From Metopolophium dirhodum (taxonomy: Eukaryota; Arthropoda; Insecta; Hemiptera; Aphididae), in contig NC_083564.1 in NCBI RefSeq assembly GCF_019925205.1, positions 33,642,447 through 33,706,446 of the forward strand: 64,000 nt of DNA. Reading direction: 5' to 3'. The translations under genes and the position numbers were made by a program. The notes under the pieces were generated by a model. The model saw only the letters and a program-made list of their open reading frames with translations. It was not told where the DNA came from and ran no database searches. Positions 51,885 through 64,000 of the stretch are shown here, piece by piece (position 1 is the stretch's first letter; every line of letters starts with the position of its first letter).

Positions 51885-53340
51885 AAATTAATAACGTTTA
51901 CATTAACAGAACGAAATCATAAAGAAACGCATAAGTATAATAAATGTTTATAGAATTATTAATCTTCAGAATAACAAATACAATTATTTTTCTCTTCGTT
52001 TATAATAAACGTTTAAACGGTAGACGGATCTCATATTTTAATAATATATTATTAAATAGGATACCTATATTGTATCGGAAAAATACTTTCTGTGTTTTTC
52101 ATTTTAAACAGAAAATATATTTCATTTGACAATAAAATATTATAATAACTAGAAAAATATTTCTTCTTTGGTCTCTGTCCAGTACGCCAGTACGCTTTAT
52201 GCCTTAATTGAATTATATATTATATAATATTATGTCGTATTGTTTCGAGGTCCTCTAAATAACTTTATAATAATTGGCATGACGATTACACAAATTCCAT
52301 TTTTAATTTTTTTAAATACATAAAGTGTAAAGATGCTTTTGGTATATACTTTGAGCTCAAGAGTGTTTACAATGTATTGTTTCGTTCACTTTGGTTAATG
52401 GTAAACTGTAAATTAATTAAATCGTCTACAACTTTTAATCAATACATATATTATAATAACTATAACTGCATTAGAACCTTGTATATAATCCCCAATATTT
52501 TTGTCACGAATAGAGATTTTATTTATCGAATGGTTTGTATAAAAGTGTTTATCGTTTTGCAAGTTGTGAAAATTTGAACCATTAGATTTGACGAGGGGGT
52601 TGTATGTCATAAATATTATTGATTAAAATATTTTGTTTTAGACTTATAGAGTTATAAATCATAACCTATTACACCTATCACTTATACACAGAAGCCATAT
52701 GCAGGAAGCAGGAAGTTTACCTTACCTATACTTGTTATTTGTACGAGAATTGCTACAACACTGTTGAGCACGGCTGAAGAGAACTTATCCTTATATAGAA
52801 CAATATAAACACGAGTTCTGTACAAAACCTTACATCTCCCTGATGACACATCAAGATAAATGACAAAAGCAAAGAACACTTTCATCACTTTATGTATATG
52901 AAAATGAATTTGAATAAAATATAAAAATAGAAGACTTACCGTATTTATTTTCACACTCACGCCGTATATTATGTATGTGTAATATTGTTATAATAAATTC
53001 AAAAATCGTTGCACTGCTTTTTTTGTCACCGAAATATTCTAACACCACAAGCGTAAAGTGTCAACGGACCGCAATCGCATAAAGTATATAAACATGTAAA
53101 TCGTAAATGGGTTGATGGAAATTTACGAAAAATTTATATCCGAGTATGTGGTATAATAAAACTGTATAATACCCTTATCCAAGACCAGATAAATTCAGTG
53201 GGTTCGTATATGGTGGACGGAAGGTCCACTATAGAATGGTTCCCCAATGATTTTTATGTCGTACGACCACGCCTTTTACGATTTGTGACCAAACATTACG
53301 ACTTCTCTTTTAAAGTTTTTTTTTGTTGAGGGTGAAAACC
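50441..53340. other. Gene-free stretch with a CpG-richer core
   Basis: A CpG-richer core lies at 50990-51610 (GACGTACGTGAACGACGACG and neighbours). A perfect (AT)n microsatellite is at 51847-51881. The short frames after 51900 are low-complexity. No exon is supported. Confidence 0.45.
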
Positions 53341-53354
53341 TTTTATATAAGAAA

Positions 53355-53396
53355 TTCTCCTCACACTGCAGTTGTTGTCCTACAGTGCGAGGAGAA
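53355..53396. repeat. Short strong hairpin
   Basis: TTCTCCTCACACTGCAG and CTACAGTGCGAGGAGAA are inverted copies (15 of 17 positions pair) separated by an 8-base loop. The stem is too short for a typical microRNA precursor but unusually GC-rich for the neighbourhood. Confidence 0.75.
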
Positions 53397-56300
53397 AATA
53401 ATGTTCCAACACATTTTAGCTCACACAATTTTTTTTCTATTTACAATAGCGTCGCATTAAAGTTTTAAAACGAAAAAGGAGAAACTATAGAAAAATGATA
53501 CACCTAAGCATACGAGAATTATACGACGAATTGAGTACAACGACTAAATTTAAAATATAGAACTATATATGTATATAAACCAAATGCTGCAGACTTCTGA
53601 CTAAAAGTTCAAAGCACAAACATATATTTTGTTTCTAGTACCATATGTATTGTACGTATACATACATCAACTATATTAATAATAAGCTTTTAGTTGATCA
53701 TTAAAAAATAAATTATACCCTTGAAAATTAATTTAACGAAGTGCGTATATTGCCAATATAATATAGGTATAATGTTTATATAGCAGAGGTACTTTCCCTG
53801 AAATAGAATAATACGATCACCTATATAATATTATAATGCAGTACCATATTGTTTTATATAGTATACAAATTTAGCATATTATTTGTTTTATTTAGGCATA
53901 GTATAGTATGATTTATCGATCGGATTTAAATCTACATATTGTCATTATGCATGTTGTATAATAGCGTTTAGAATCGATGATAAACAAACAAACAAGTGAA
54001 ACAATTAGTATTCAAGGATTTATTTTGCGTTATTACAATCGTATTTTATAAATTATTTATTTGTTTTAAAATGTACTTAAAATACTTTCTTATAATTGAG
54101 TTATAACGTTTATCATTTACATCAGTGGTGAAAAACCTTCAGAGGGAGGGGGGTAGGTTGCCAAAAATTTAACTCCTAATTAAAATGGTCTTGTACGCGA
54201 TACCGTCGTGATTAACGTGGTGAATAATTTGTCATTTGATAATTTTTAAGTTATTACGCCTTTTGATCACGCCGCTATTATTTTTTGTTTTATTTAATTA
54301 CAATCTTTAATAGTTATATGTAATACAATATGAGTATAAATTTGATCAGAGAAAATATCCATTGATATTACACTACAAATATAATGTATACATAAATAAC
54401 AATAACATAACATTATAGTACGCTATCTACATTCTACATAATATATTTACATACCGAGTAAAAGAATTGTTTTTTTTAGTATGAATAATGATTAGGTTTA
54501 AAAGGTCTCTGGACAATTTTCTTTTCAGCTGACGGGTTGTATCGACAAAAGGTCGAGAAACGATAAATTTGATATGAGAGGTATTGAACGATGATGTAGT
54601 TTTTTTATGGACTCATTTGTGTTAATTTGTAAAACAGAAGTTCGTATATCTCCACAGGATCCTCCTTAAGTAGTACAACAAATCTCAAGAATTTGAAAAT
54701 AATATGATTTTTAAGAATGTTTAAAAATGCCAACTATCGGATTTTGAATAACTGCAATATTCAAAAGAGGGTGATCATGTTTGATGAATACTCTGTATAA
54801 CATTTTCGATCAAAATGGTTGCGCACCATTGGTTTACACTTTACACCATTATGATCGTACATTTTAGTTTATTGTAAGTAGGTATAGAGTCTATACTATA
54901 AACTTTTGTAAAAATATTTTAAACATTTTGCAATACACTATACAGTAAGTACCGCTTAATAGTATCACCGAATGTGACCAAACGTACAATGTTGACTGCT
55001 CGCATTCTGCAGCTGGACTAGTTTTGGTTGTTGTTACCTTTAACATAATTAGTGTCAATTTATCACATATTATTACTTATATTATTAAAGTTGAAAGCAA
55101 GACTGTGTTTGTGTACGTTTATTTAAATTTTTTAAGCGAGATAAGCATTTTTTATATTATAATATTTTACATAGGTAAATATCGTAAGAAAACCAACGCT
55201 TAAACACAGAAATGTTCTCACTTTGTAGTTTTTAATAGGTCAATTTATACGCTCATGTTAAAGCTAATATAGAAGATAACATTTATCCGCTGAATGCAAC
55301 TTTGTTTTGTCGTATGAAAAACTTTGTAAAACGCAAACAACACAATATAGCGTCCTCTTAATTTGATAACATCGGTGCAGGTAAAATATGTTTTTCAAAC
55401 TACTCTTTACTATTATACTTACAAATTTAGAGAAAATAAAATACATTTACATATAATTGAGTATAAATAAGTTAAATAAATAAATAAACTAGGAGTCAAT
55501 ACTAATTTTTTTACTGGGCAACGCTCCGATAATAGGGGTACATCGATTAATATTGATAATGTATTATAAATATATATGTCAAGATTATAATTAGATATGA
55601 TTTGGACTATTTAAATCTCTACAAACGATAAAATTATTGTACATAAAAGTGATTCAATTATATGGTTAGCTGAAAAACAAGCTTTCAAAATATAAATCCA
55701 CGTGACACTCTTAAATTAGGTCCAAAGTCTATTGATTTGATATACCGACTTAACAGTTTTATATAATATTAATAAATAGGTATTTATTTATGATTGTTCA
55801 ATTATGAATATTGGCATTACTCATTAACTTACATAACTACAATTTCAAATCAATAGTTAACCAAAACGTAATTATTTTTTCAAATTGTTAGTTACTGTCT
55901 TGTCAGAAATTCGGTCTCTACTATATTTGATAAATACACCATATTTAATTTTAACATATTATATTGTCGTTCATTTTTTTTAAATATTATCCTTACCTAA
56001 ATATATGCCGAATTTCTGAAGAAAAATACTGCTTCTATTATTATAGTTTTACAAGATGATAAATTATTATCTCTAAAAATTAATAATTATAAATATAACG
56101 CCATTTAATAGTATGTTGAGTGATGAGTGATGACCATCTCGTATACGACCGTTAAAATTGCGCCACGCTGTGCCTGAAAATTCTAAACAATACAATTACA
56201 ATACAATTCTAAACAATTTGCCACGTGACCAGTGAAAACTAATTGACATTTTTACGAGTCGTGCGGTACAATATTATAATTATTATTTGTACCAGAAAAC

Positions 56301-57600
56301 CTTTCATTCATATTTGATAATAAATAACAACGACGCGTCTATTATATATTCGATTAAAACACGTTTATTGGTATAAGACATAGTTATAAAATATGTGTAT
56401 TTTTTGGAATTTTGGATAGCTGTACAACAATCATTGTGTAAGAATCGTGATTGTCGACGAATAAAATATATTATTTTATTATTCACCTAAATGTTCGGTT
56501 TGAACACGTAAATGATGATGTTAGAAAAAAAATGCCCAAAAATTAAATTTCTGAATAAATTTTATATTTCGTTACAACATCCAATAAAAGTACAGCATAA
56601 TATTATTATACTATACATTGCTTGTAGCAAGGGCTGAAATTACTGAATTTCGGATATTTTTATAAAAATTCTTTTTTGAAATTTAACATAACTATGGTGG
56701 TATACCATGGACGACACACTTTATTGAAACCTTTGTCAGACTTTACACTTTCATGAGGTTCCTATCGTATATCGTATTCGAGGAGGTATATCATACACGG
56801 AGAATACCTACACGGAAGTCAAATTTGATGTTATTACGAAATAATTCGTGTCGTTAGCCGCCGCTGTTGGGTAGTATTTTTTCGGTGCAATAAATAAACG
56901 CATTACGTAGGTTTACGATTTACATAAAGATATTAATGAACAATATATTATATTGTGGAATATAAGTTATAATGTGTTATTGTATAATACAATACTATTG
57001 ACAAAACCAATAATAGCAAAACGGATGTTTTAAGCGGATTCGCGAATTCGTGGGAGGGAAAAATATTATACCGTACCCAAGACAGTAAGACACCTATATA
57101 TTATGCCTTCAGCAAAACACGAAATCATAATGATATGAGGTACAATATTATAAGCTGATACCATGTTAATATTGTATGTCATCGAGTTGGTGAGGGGAAA
57201 AACTGTGTTTCCGGACTCAAGATCATCGGGCCACACGCAGAAGAATGCGGGTCAAACGACTCCATATAGCATATGGTTGGCCGTGAAAGCTTAATGGGAA
57301 AAAAACTAAAAAGAACAACAACCGCGCCGAACAAAAAGTGGACGGTATCCAAAATCGTTATGTGATCGCTTGTGAAACAACGCACAAAACTACATCACTA
57401 CACGTTAAACAAGACGTCGTAAAAAAAATGTCTTACAAAAATATAACGGGCAATCCAGACGCGTGTTAGTTTTTTTATTCTATCACACGCCGTACAATAA
57501 TATAATATTTTATATATATACAATATTATGTATAAGTATTTTACTGCTATACAGTGTCATTATGTGCCATAAACAAAGCCGCCTCTATGTGTGTTTAGAC
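53397..57600. other. Gene-free stretch with repeat scraps
   Basis: At 54125-54165 a TCAGTGGTGAAAAACCTTC block with a G-run resembles degenerate transposon ends. At 54768-54800 is the second copy of the 19985-20040 repeat end. At about 55345-55360 GCGTCCTCTTAA resembles one end of the MITE at 2059-2447, without a partner. No gene is seen. Confidence 0.4.
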
Positions 57601-57626
57601 TTTTATATTGTACGACGTATCGTGCG

Positions 57627-57627
<1 letters not shown>

Positions 57628-57661
<34 letters not shown>
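57628..57661. repeat. (ATT)n microsatellite
   Basis: About 11 perfect TAT/ATT units; this is what creates the apparent poly-Tyr/poly-Leu frames here. Confidence 0.95.
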
Positions 57662-60600
57662 GCATTTTTTCTTGCTTTGTTTTTTGTACAAGACCATCAA
57701 CATCGAGCACGCAGCACGCCGCGTTGTTTACTTGTTTCTGTTTTTTCTTCCACTCTATGATCTTTACGCCCCCCCTCCCACCATCACCACCACTTATTTA
57801 TTATTATACACCCATAGATTGATCGATAATAATGTAAGCACAAAATGCTGTTCTTTGTTCAAAAAAAATCTCACATTTTTAAAAAATTTTGCAGTATACA
57901 GGTGATTCTTTTCAACACTTATTTTATCGATGTTTGACACGTCATGTCAATAAATATTATTTACTATTCTATATTGCTATAATTGTTTTTAATTTTTACT
58001 TTTTTGAGTCAAAGCATACCTACATTTTTAATTACATAGAAAAAGCAAAATATTGTTCTCATTATTTCAAATTTTGATTGAGTAGTTGGTTATAACTTAT
58101 AACTTTTAAAGTTTTTGATGAGCAGAGATTATATTAAAACAGAGGTATACTTCAAAAATATTGGTGTACTTTTGCTTATCTAAACTTTAAATATCTACTT
58201 ATAAAGTTCTAACTTATAACTAACTAAAAACTACTCGTTTAAAATTCAGTTTTTATATTGTATTGAAATTTTCAGTCAACTATTCTGCTTAAGAATATAC
58301 ATAATTAGATTTGAATTAGAAACGAATGAAATTCTGTCACTTCAACTAAAAAAATTGTAACGATAAAAAATTATTAAATATTTTCGAAGAAATTTGTGTT
58401 TACCTATAATAAGAGATACCTACAACTTTGCTACATTATTATTTTACATAAAGAAAATATGTATTTTGTATTAAAAGTTACAACCGAGGAGCGAACAACA
58501 GGTGTAATATTATAATATATTACAGCCGGGTTTGAGTGTTGAGAGTGTATTTCCACTTATTTTCACAACAATATAGTTATTAGAACTTTTCGAATAATTT
58601 CGCAAATTAAAATGTGAGTGGTTTGTGTGCCGTACCTACTTGTGTTTTAACAAAGCAAAATAATAAAATGTCACTCTGGTTATACAATGATAAGTGTTTA
58701 GTCGGGAAACATAATAAGTCTGGTATAAGTTCTGTGAATGTAAAAATACGTTTAGTTCTATACAGCGGCTTACAACTGTATTCAAAAATCACGAACACCG
58801 TTACGGGATGGACAATGGAATAAAGGCGAAGTTAATAAAACTTTATTATTTATACCGCCGCCAAGTTTAAATCTTATAAGACAAGTGACAATTATCCGAC
58901 AGTCACATATAACTCTCCACACTTAAGTTTTTCGTTTAATCGTGAAAGCTGCAGCAGTGTTATAGTGATAATATTGCAAAACAAATTGAACTGTAGAATC
59001 AATCAGACTCTGAAAGACGGTAAGTTTTTTCAAGTATATTATAGTAAAGTTATACAGATAAATTAAATTTCCAGTAACTGGAAATTGAACTTGTTGAACT
59101 GTGTCTACAACTGTAATTTATCATTCTTCGCTTCTTCGGTGATAAGTCTTAAACGGTTTCTGATAAATGTGTCCGAGGGAATAATCAACGTCCGCACGAC
59201 ACCATCATCGTTTACTAGAAAATATTTAATCAACAATAAATTATTATTACTATTTAATGACCGTGGCAATAAAATATAAAATAAACAAAATTTAATGTTA
59301 ATACGGATCGGACAAATATTACGAAAAGTGACGAACGGTATTGTGCAAGCTTTTTTTAAAAAAATTATATTATAACTATTTAAAACTTAATACTTATGAA
59401 ACTCATGTAAATAAAATGTATTGTATTTGGCTGTCACGTGGTGTGCTGGTGTGCATACTGTTACTAATAATTACAATTTTTCCAATTTTTATATATTATT
59501 TAAAATATTAACTGGCTATTAGTGTTGAAATGTGTTTTACAATTTCCACTAAAAATTCTCAGTCGACTTTTGTTAAAATTTTGTTTTTATATTAAATGTA
59601 TTGTATAGTTTGAAGTATCTTCCACTATTATACTATTTATACACTGAACACTTTTTGTTTTTATTATTGTTCACCATAATACGGTTCTTTAATTTTTAGC
59701 TTACAGTTTAACATTATTTTAATTTTATGTTTTCTGAAAATGTAGCTGTATATATTTTAATACATGGAATTTCGAACAAATAGTTTATTATTTACGAGCA
59801 GTCCCCGATAAGATGGTAAGGAAAGTTGAGAGGTGCGTATGGTTTATATTATTATGTATATATATATAGAGCGTATACCCCTCGAAATTTTGCCATTCTA
59901 ATCCTCTCATCGAAACTTCGAATGCTCATCAATAATAAACTATTGTTCGATATCCAATATTTACGTAAACATTTTCAGAATACCATATAATATTAAAAAT
60001 AAATGGGTTGCCGGTGGCGTTTGAAAAGATAATACATAATAATAACGATGACTATGATAAAAAAAATAAATATAAATAACTTGGCCAAATTATGAGCAAG
60101 AGTATGTTTTATTTCTCGAGACAATGAGAAAATAAAATTAGGGACATAATATAAAGGCTAGAAAAATTGGACCGAGTACCAGGTATAGTATGATGATATT
60201 ATAATATCTATTATATAAATATATAATATGTATTAGACTATAGTGGAAGGTAATAGGTATATAATATATCTATTAAATGTATATTATACTTTGAGCTGCA
60301 GGTAGAATACCGTATTGAAATGGGCAACCCGTTGAGTTTTACATAATTTTCGTTTTGTATAAAAACTTCTGCGGCGAAACTTATAAACTAATATTGTATG
60401 ACATAATGCAACATAATGAAATACAGTATAAAAAGGACGAACTTTTCATATTTGTTTTATTATCTCGATCGTATATTATAAAGAATATCGGCAATGATCA
60501 ATGTTGGTAAAAAAAACTCTGCGGGTAAAGTTTATACGGGTATTATATATTATATTATAATATTACCTATGTAATTTAAAAGTCATAAATTTCAATAAAT

Positions 60601-62330
60601 AGTACATTCGATGGATTTTTTCAATATATTATATTGTATGAGTTAATATGTAATAATAAAAATAAAAATATATTATATTATACTATTGATCATGGATTAT
60701 GATTTATGAATAATGATTAGCCTCTAAATCATGGGGTGTACGTGTAATTTGTCTGTAGGTCATATTTTATTAAGTACATAGTTAAATTGTTTTTATTTTT
60801 ACATCAATAATACATCATCTTAATCTTTTGGCGTTGACAAATTCGTTTACCGTATATTTATTGAAATTTATAATTTTAAACAATGTTATATACCTATTTA
60901 TAATGTAATGTGTAATCTTTTTAAGCTCTAATCATCGGTTCGTCATGGAGATTGTTTTACCTAACAAAAAGATGAATCTAAAATATATATTCTATAGCGT
61001 TGCACAGCCATACAGGATTTTTTCGACCGCCGTCAAAGTACCTATAGTAGATTGTTATATTATGTACTTTATCCGTTTTAGACCACTATATAGTACCAAC
61101 AGGTACCACCTAAACCAAACGTCGACTGTACCTAATCGCGCGCTTTTCCGCAACCGAATAAATTGCAATTTTTCAGTATTGTAGTATTTTATATACATTT
61201 ATATATATATAATAATATGTACCTACTTATTGCAGATAACTCGCGACGAACCGCATATGCGCGAACGTCACGCTCTGGTTTTCATTACCAATAGCAACGC
61301 CGTGAGATAGGGTGTACCGAACAATGGTGTTAAGGCCGATCGCGGTTATCAGGTACCTACAACACTATGCAGCAGTAGGTATACTTACTTAACAATAATT
61401 ACATAAAATAAATACAAACATAGTAAAGTACGCACAAAAGCGAACATTTTTTTCCGTCATCCATTCAATACAATATTATATTATATTATTATGGTGTAAT
61501 TATTATCGATCGTCTGCAACTTAAAATAATGACATTTGTCTAGGAATTTCAAACCAGATATGGCTTTATACATTTTTGAACAGCGTATATGCATTTTTCT
61601 TAAACGCTATCTGTTGGAAGTGGTACGACATTCACATTATCAAATAATAATTTATACGATTGACAACTATTAATGTATTGCATTTAAACTTTTGGCGTTC
61701 GTTATTTAGTCGCACACCCACACTACGCACCCGCACCCGCACTACTATTTTAAACAAATATTATGTTATTATATAATTACGTTTTCTACAGGAATTCACT
61801 ATGGGACACAAATTAGTAGAACAAATAAAATATAACCATTCAAGTGCGCTGGGGTAAATCCAAACAATTTATAACCAGATTAATCCCATCCTGCCCCTGA
61901 AACTTTGAACTAGACCCTGGTATACGAGCACGCTGCACACCGTATAAATGTAAAATAGCGTTTTAAGGAACATGAACAAATTTCGGAAAATTGTTCGTTA
62001 AAAATACGGTTATGCAGTCGTGCGAACTAGAACATTTTAAATTGATGTGTATATATTGTAATATATAGTAATATAATAATAATGTTATAAATAACAGACA
62101 AAGTAAAATATTATTATTAACATTATTATTCGTTGTATAAAACGTTTACTTTATACACCCAATCGACCTCCAACGCCGTATGGTATATAATATGAAATAT
62201 GGCTAATATAATATGCATTTTCTTTGAGCTTACAAAAATGTTAGTAATTAGATTGAACTATATAAATATTGGCTTCACGTTTCCGAGGTTATTACTGCAG
62301 TCGGAAAATTTTACTATACACAGTATATTG
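57662..62330. other. Gene-free stretch; one candidate non-coding exon
   Basis: Mostly AT-rich. Around 58900-59019 a slightly richer segment (GCTGCAGCAGTG) ends in GACG|GTAAGT (donor at 59020), which would suit a first, non-coding + strand exon whose gene continues past the window. No frame or partner exon supports this directly. A CpG-richer spot lies at 61230-61340. Confidence 0.3.
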
Positions 62331-63655
62331 GATGTATAAATGGATGTAGGTATATCTGTGATCAATAGACTCAAAAATTACTGGACCGATTTGTACGCGG
62401 TTATTTGCAAAATGATCAGCGTTGTCAGGGGCAGGTTTTAAGCTATTGAAATCTTCGATTCGACCAGTAGAAAAAAAAGTTAGGTGTCTACATTTTTTAT
62501 TTTCTATTTAATTTATATAGGTGATAAGAACGAAACGCTGTCCTATATATGGTCCCATATCACTTGAGAACAGCTGTACCGATTTTGGTTCATTTTTGTT
62601 TTTAGATGTTCATAAGTAATAGGCCAAATGAGTATTTTACGAAAAGAAAAATTTGAAAAGCGTGGAAGAAATGCTCAAACAAGGATTTTGAAAATCATAA
62701 TGAAAATAATACATTTTTTTTTCTTTTTAAATGGTTGCCATTGGTTATTCGGGCAGATGAGGTAAAAGCATGCATAAAATCGTCGCGTATATCTTAAAAC
62801 AATAATAAAAACAATAATTTTCATATAGATATATCATGAAAGCTTAGAGAGTATAACGTTCGTACTAAACCAAATATGCAATCCGAATTCACAAGTGAAT
62901 TGTCCATCTCGGTCGAGTTATAATTATATAGTGCACCGACGCTGATTTGCCTGTGAATTGCGGTACACTAAATCTAAGATAAACCTTTATCATAGAGCTA
63001 TATTTTATATTATTTTCATTTTTTCAATGTTAAATTTGGGCTATACATCTGGTTATACATCTGATGTAGGTTTATCCGAAATTAATAAGCTCAAAAACTA
63101 CTGGACCGATTTCAATAAAAATTATATCAATAGATTCCTCGGGACTTGGAAGTTGGAGTGTGTTTATAGCTTGTTTTTTCAACTATAGGTAGTAATCTTT
63201 GGGTAACAACGAGCAAGACAGCTAATAATATATAAATGCGAAAAGTGTTTTTTTAGGGGTTGGCTCTGGATACCACAAGGAAAAAATTTAGGGGGAGGGT
63301 TGGCTTTTGGTTCCAAATCGTCCAATCGTAATGTGTTTTTTTTTAATTTATAGATGACATCGCGGAGCCGGTTTTGACCATTGTATTATCGGTCCAACTC
63401 CCGTAGACGGAATATTGAGGGATAAAATATGAATATACTAGTAGCGCTATCTGTCCAGAACATGTTTTCAAAAAGTTCGTATAGACCTCGTAAAGTTTCA
63501 GAAATAACAGAAAGCTTAGATAGAGTTTGAACCACGTTAAAAAATATACCAATAGTCTATATCTAATACGTCACAGCTAGGGGGATTGCCATCTCGGTCG
63601 AATTAATCCACAAAGTGAGATACTGCACTGATGCCGATGCCTGTTTTACTCATGG
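62331..63655 (+). repeat. Cluster of related dispersed-repeat pieces (Helitron-like)
   Basis: GACTCAAAAATTACTGGACC (62369-62388) and its relative CTCAAAAACTACTGGACCGA (63090-63109) share the preceding GATGTAGGT/TATC context. TCTCGGTCGAGTTA (62909) and TCTCGGTCGAATTA (63592) are a second shared pair, and 62736-62775 matches 19149-19188. Phrases of the form 'CTCAAAAACTACTGGACCGATTT' are common in non-autonomous Helitron-type repeats of arthropods (remembered). These look like two or more overlapping, diverged copies with no coding capacity. Confidence 0.55.
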
Positions 63656-64000
63656 CCAGTTGTATGTTGTAGTTCGCGTGCGTATACACTCAGAAAAAAA
63701 ATTGCATATAAATATTTATATTTATATTTATGTACCTGACCAAATAACTAATTATATTGTTTCCAAAGAAATATTAGAAAGTCAATAACTTAAAATATGT
63801 ATTCAATGTTTAACATTTTTAAACTTAAAAATAAATATATGGCTTAAAACGGTTGAAGTCAGGTTAAAAAAAAATAGTGTATATTTACATTTTTACACAA
63901 ACAACTATCAAATAATTATATAGTAGGTAACCATTTGTAGTAATTATAGTAACCGTTTTTCAGTTTGATACAAAATGGAGTTTTAGCTAATATAATTATT
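63656..64000. other. AT-rich window end
   Basis: Low-complexity AT-rich sequence; nothing recognised. Confidence 0.5.

Noticed and set aside
55330..55362. Second copy of the TTAA MITE (GCGTCCTCTTAA)
   Set aside because: Only one tip-like motif; no inverted partner within 600 bases.
57463..57905. Two overlapping + strand frames of 104 and 119 residues
   Set aside because: They run through an (ATT)n microsatellite that supplies poly-Tyr/poly-Leu, and show no domain or splice context.
1..64000. Telomere-type TTAGG arrays, CRISPR arrays, rRNA genes, known microRNAs
   Set aside because: Only isolated GGTTAGG motifs occur; no arrays, no rRNA-like sequence and no microRNA seed/precursor that I recognise, though by-eye search for small RNAs is not exhaustive.

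Overview
The window is eukaryotic nuclear DNA from an insect, most likely an aphid or close hemipteran relative. This is inferred from the very AT-rich background, short GT-AG introns, dispersed repeats of a kind common in aphid genomes, a tRNA-derived SINE, and gene models that read as insect orthologues. There is no sign of bacterial, organellar or viral organisation: no operons, no ribosome binding sites, no CRISPR array.

Three protein-coding genes can be supported, all in the first 24 kb. (1) 9.9-10.6 kb, + strand: a four-exon gene for a CREBL2/REPTOR-BP-type bZIP transcription factor. (2) 11.3-13.45 kb, + strand: a five-exon gene for mitochondrial prolyl-tRNA synthetase (PARS2). (3) 23.75-17.43 kb, - strand: a nine-exon gene for a PEAK1/PRAG1-family pseudokinase scaffold of about 1,058 residues. 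Its third coding exon is out of frame by one base at an AAAA run (TTTT on the + strand, 22140-22143). Genes 1 and 2 are adjacent and head-to-tail; gene 3 converges on them. They do not form an obvious pathway, although bZIP/REPTOR-BP (TORC1 output), mitochondrial translation and a tyrosine-kinase scaffold are all growth-related housekeeping functions.

The first 9.8 kb is intergenic and repeat-rich. It holds a piggyBac-like MITE with TTAA flanks (2.06-2.45 kb), a 440-bp MITE with long terminal inverted repeats (4.97-5.41 kb), a dead LINE reverse-transcriptase fragment (8.13-8.83 kb), and fragments of a family found complete at 48.47-49.79 kb. A hairpin MITE lies behind PARS2 at 13.81-13.98 kb.

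From about 23.8 kb to 64 kb I find no convincing protein-coding exon. This 40 kb is AT-rich sequence broken by CpG-rich patches (about 25.3-26.7, 28.2-29.3, 29.6-29.9, 33.5-34.4, 35.0-35.4, 40.5-41.9 and 51.0-51.6 kb). These may be promoters, 5' non-coding exons or enhancers, possibly including the first exon of the pseudokinase gene. The same region has a clear SINE (46.71-46.97 kb), a 1.3-kb repeat with inverted ends and internal duplication (48.47-49.79 kb), an insect-type dispersed repeat tail (50.28-50.44 kb), Helitron-like repeat pieces near the right end (62.3-63.65 kb), microsatellites and several perfect palindromes. I see no strong evidence for a new biological system. The most checkable oddities are the frame break in the pseudokinase gene, two stop-free introns whose lengths are multiples of three, and the clustered CpG-rich islands in a gene-empty region.
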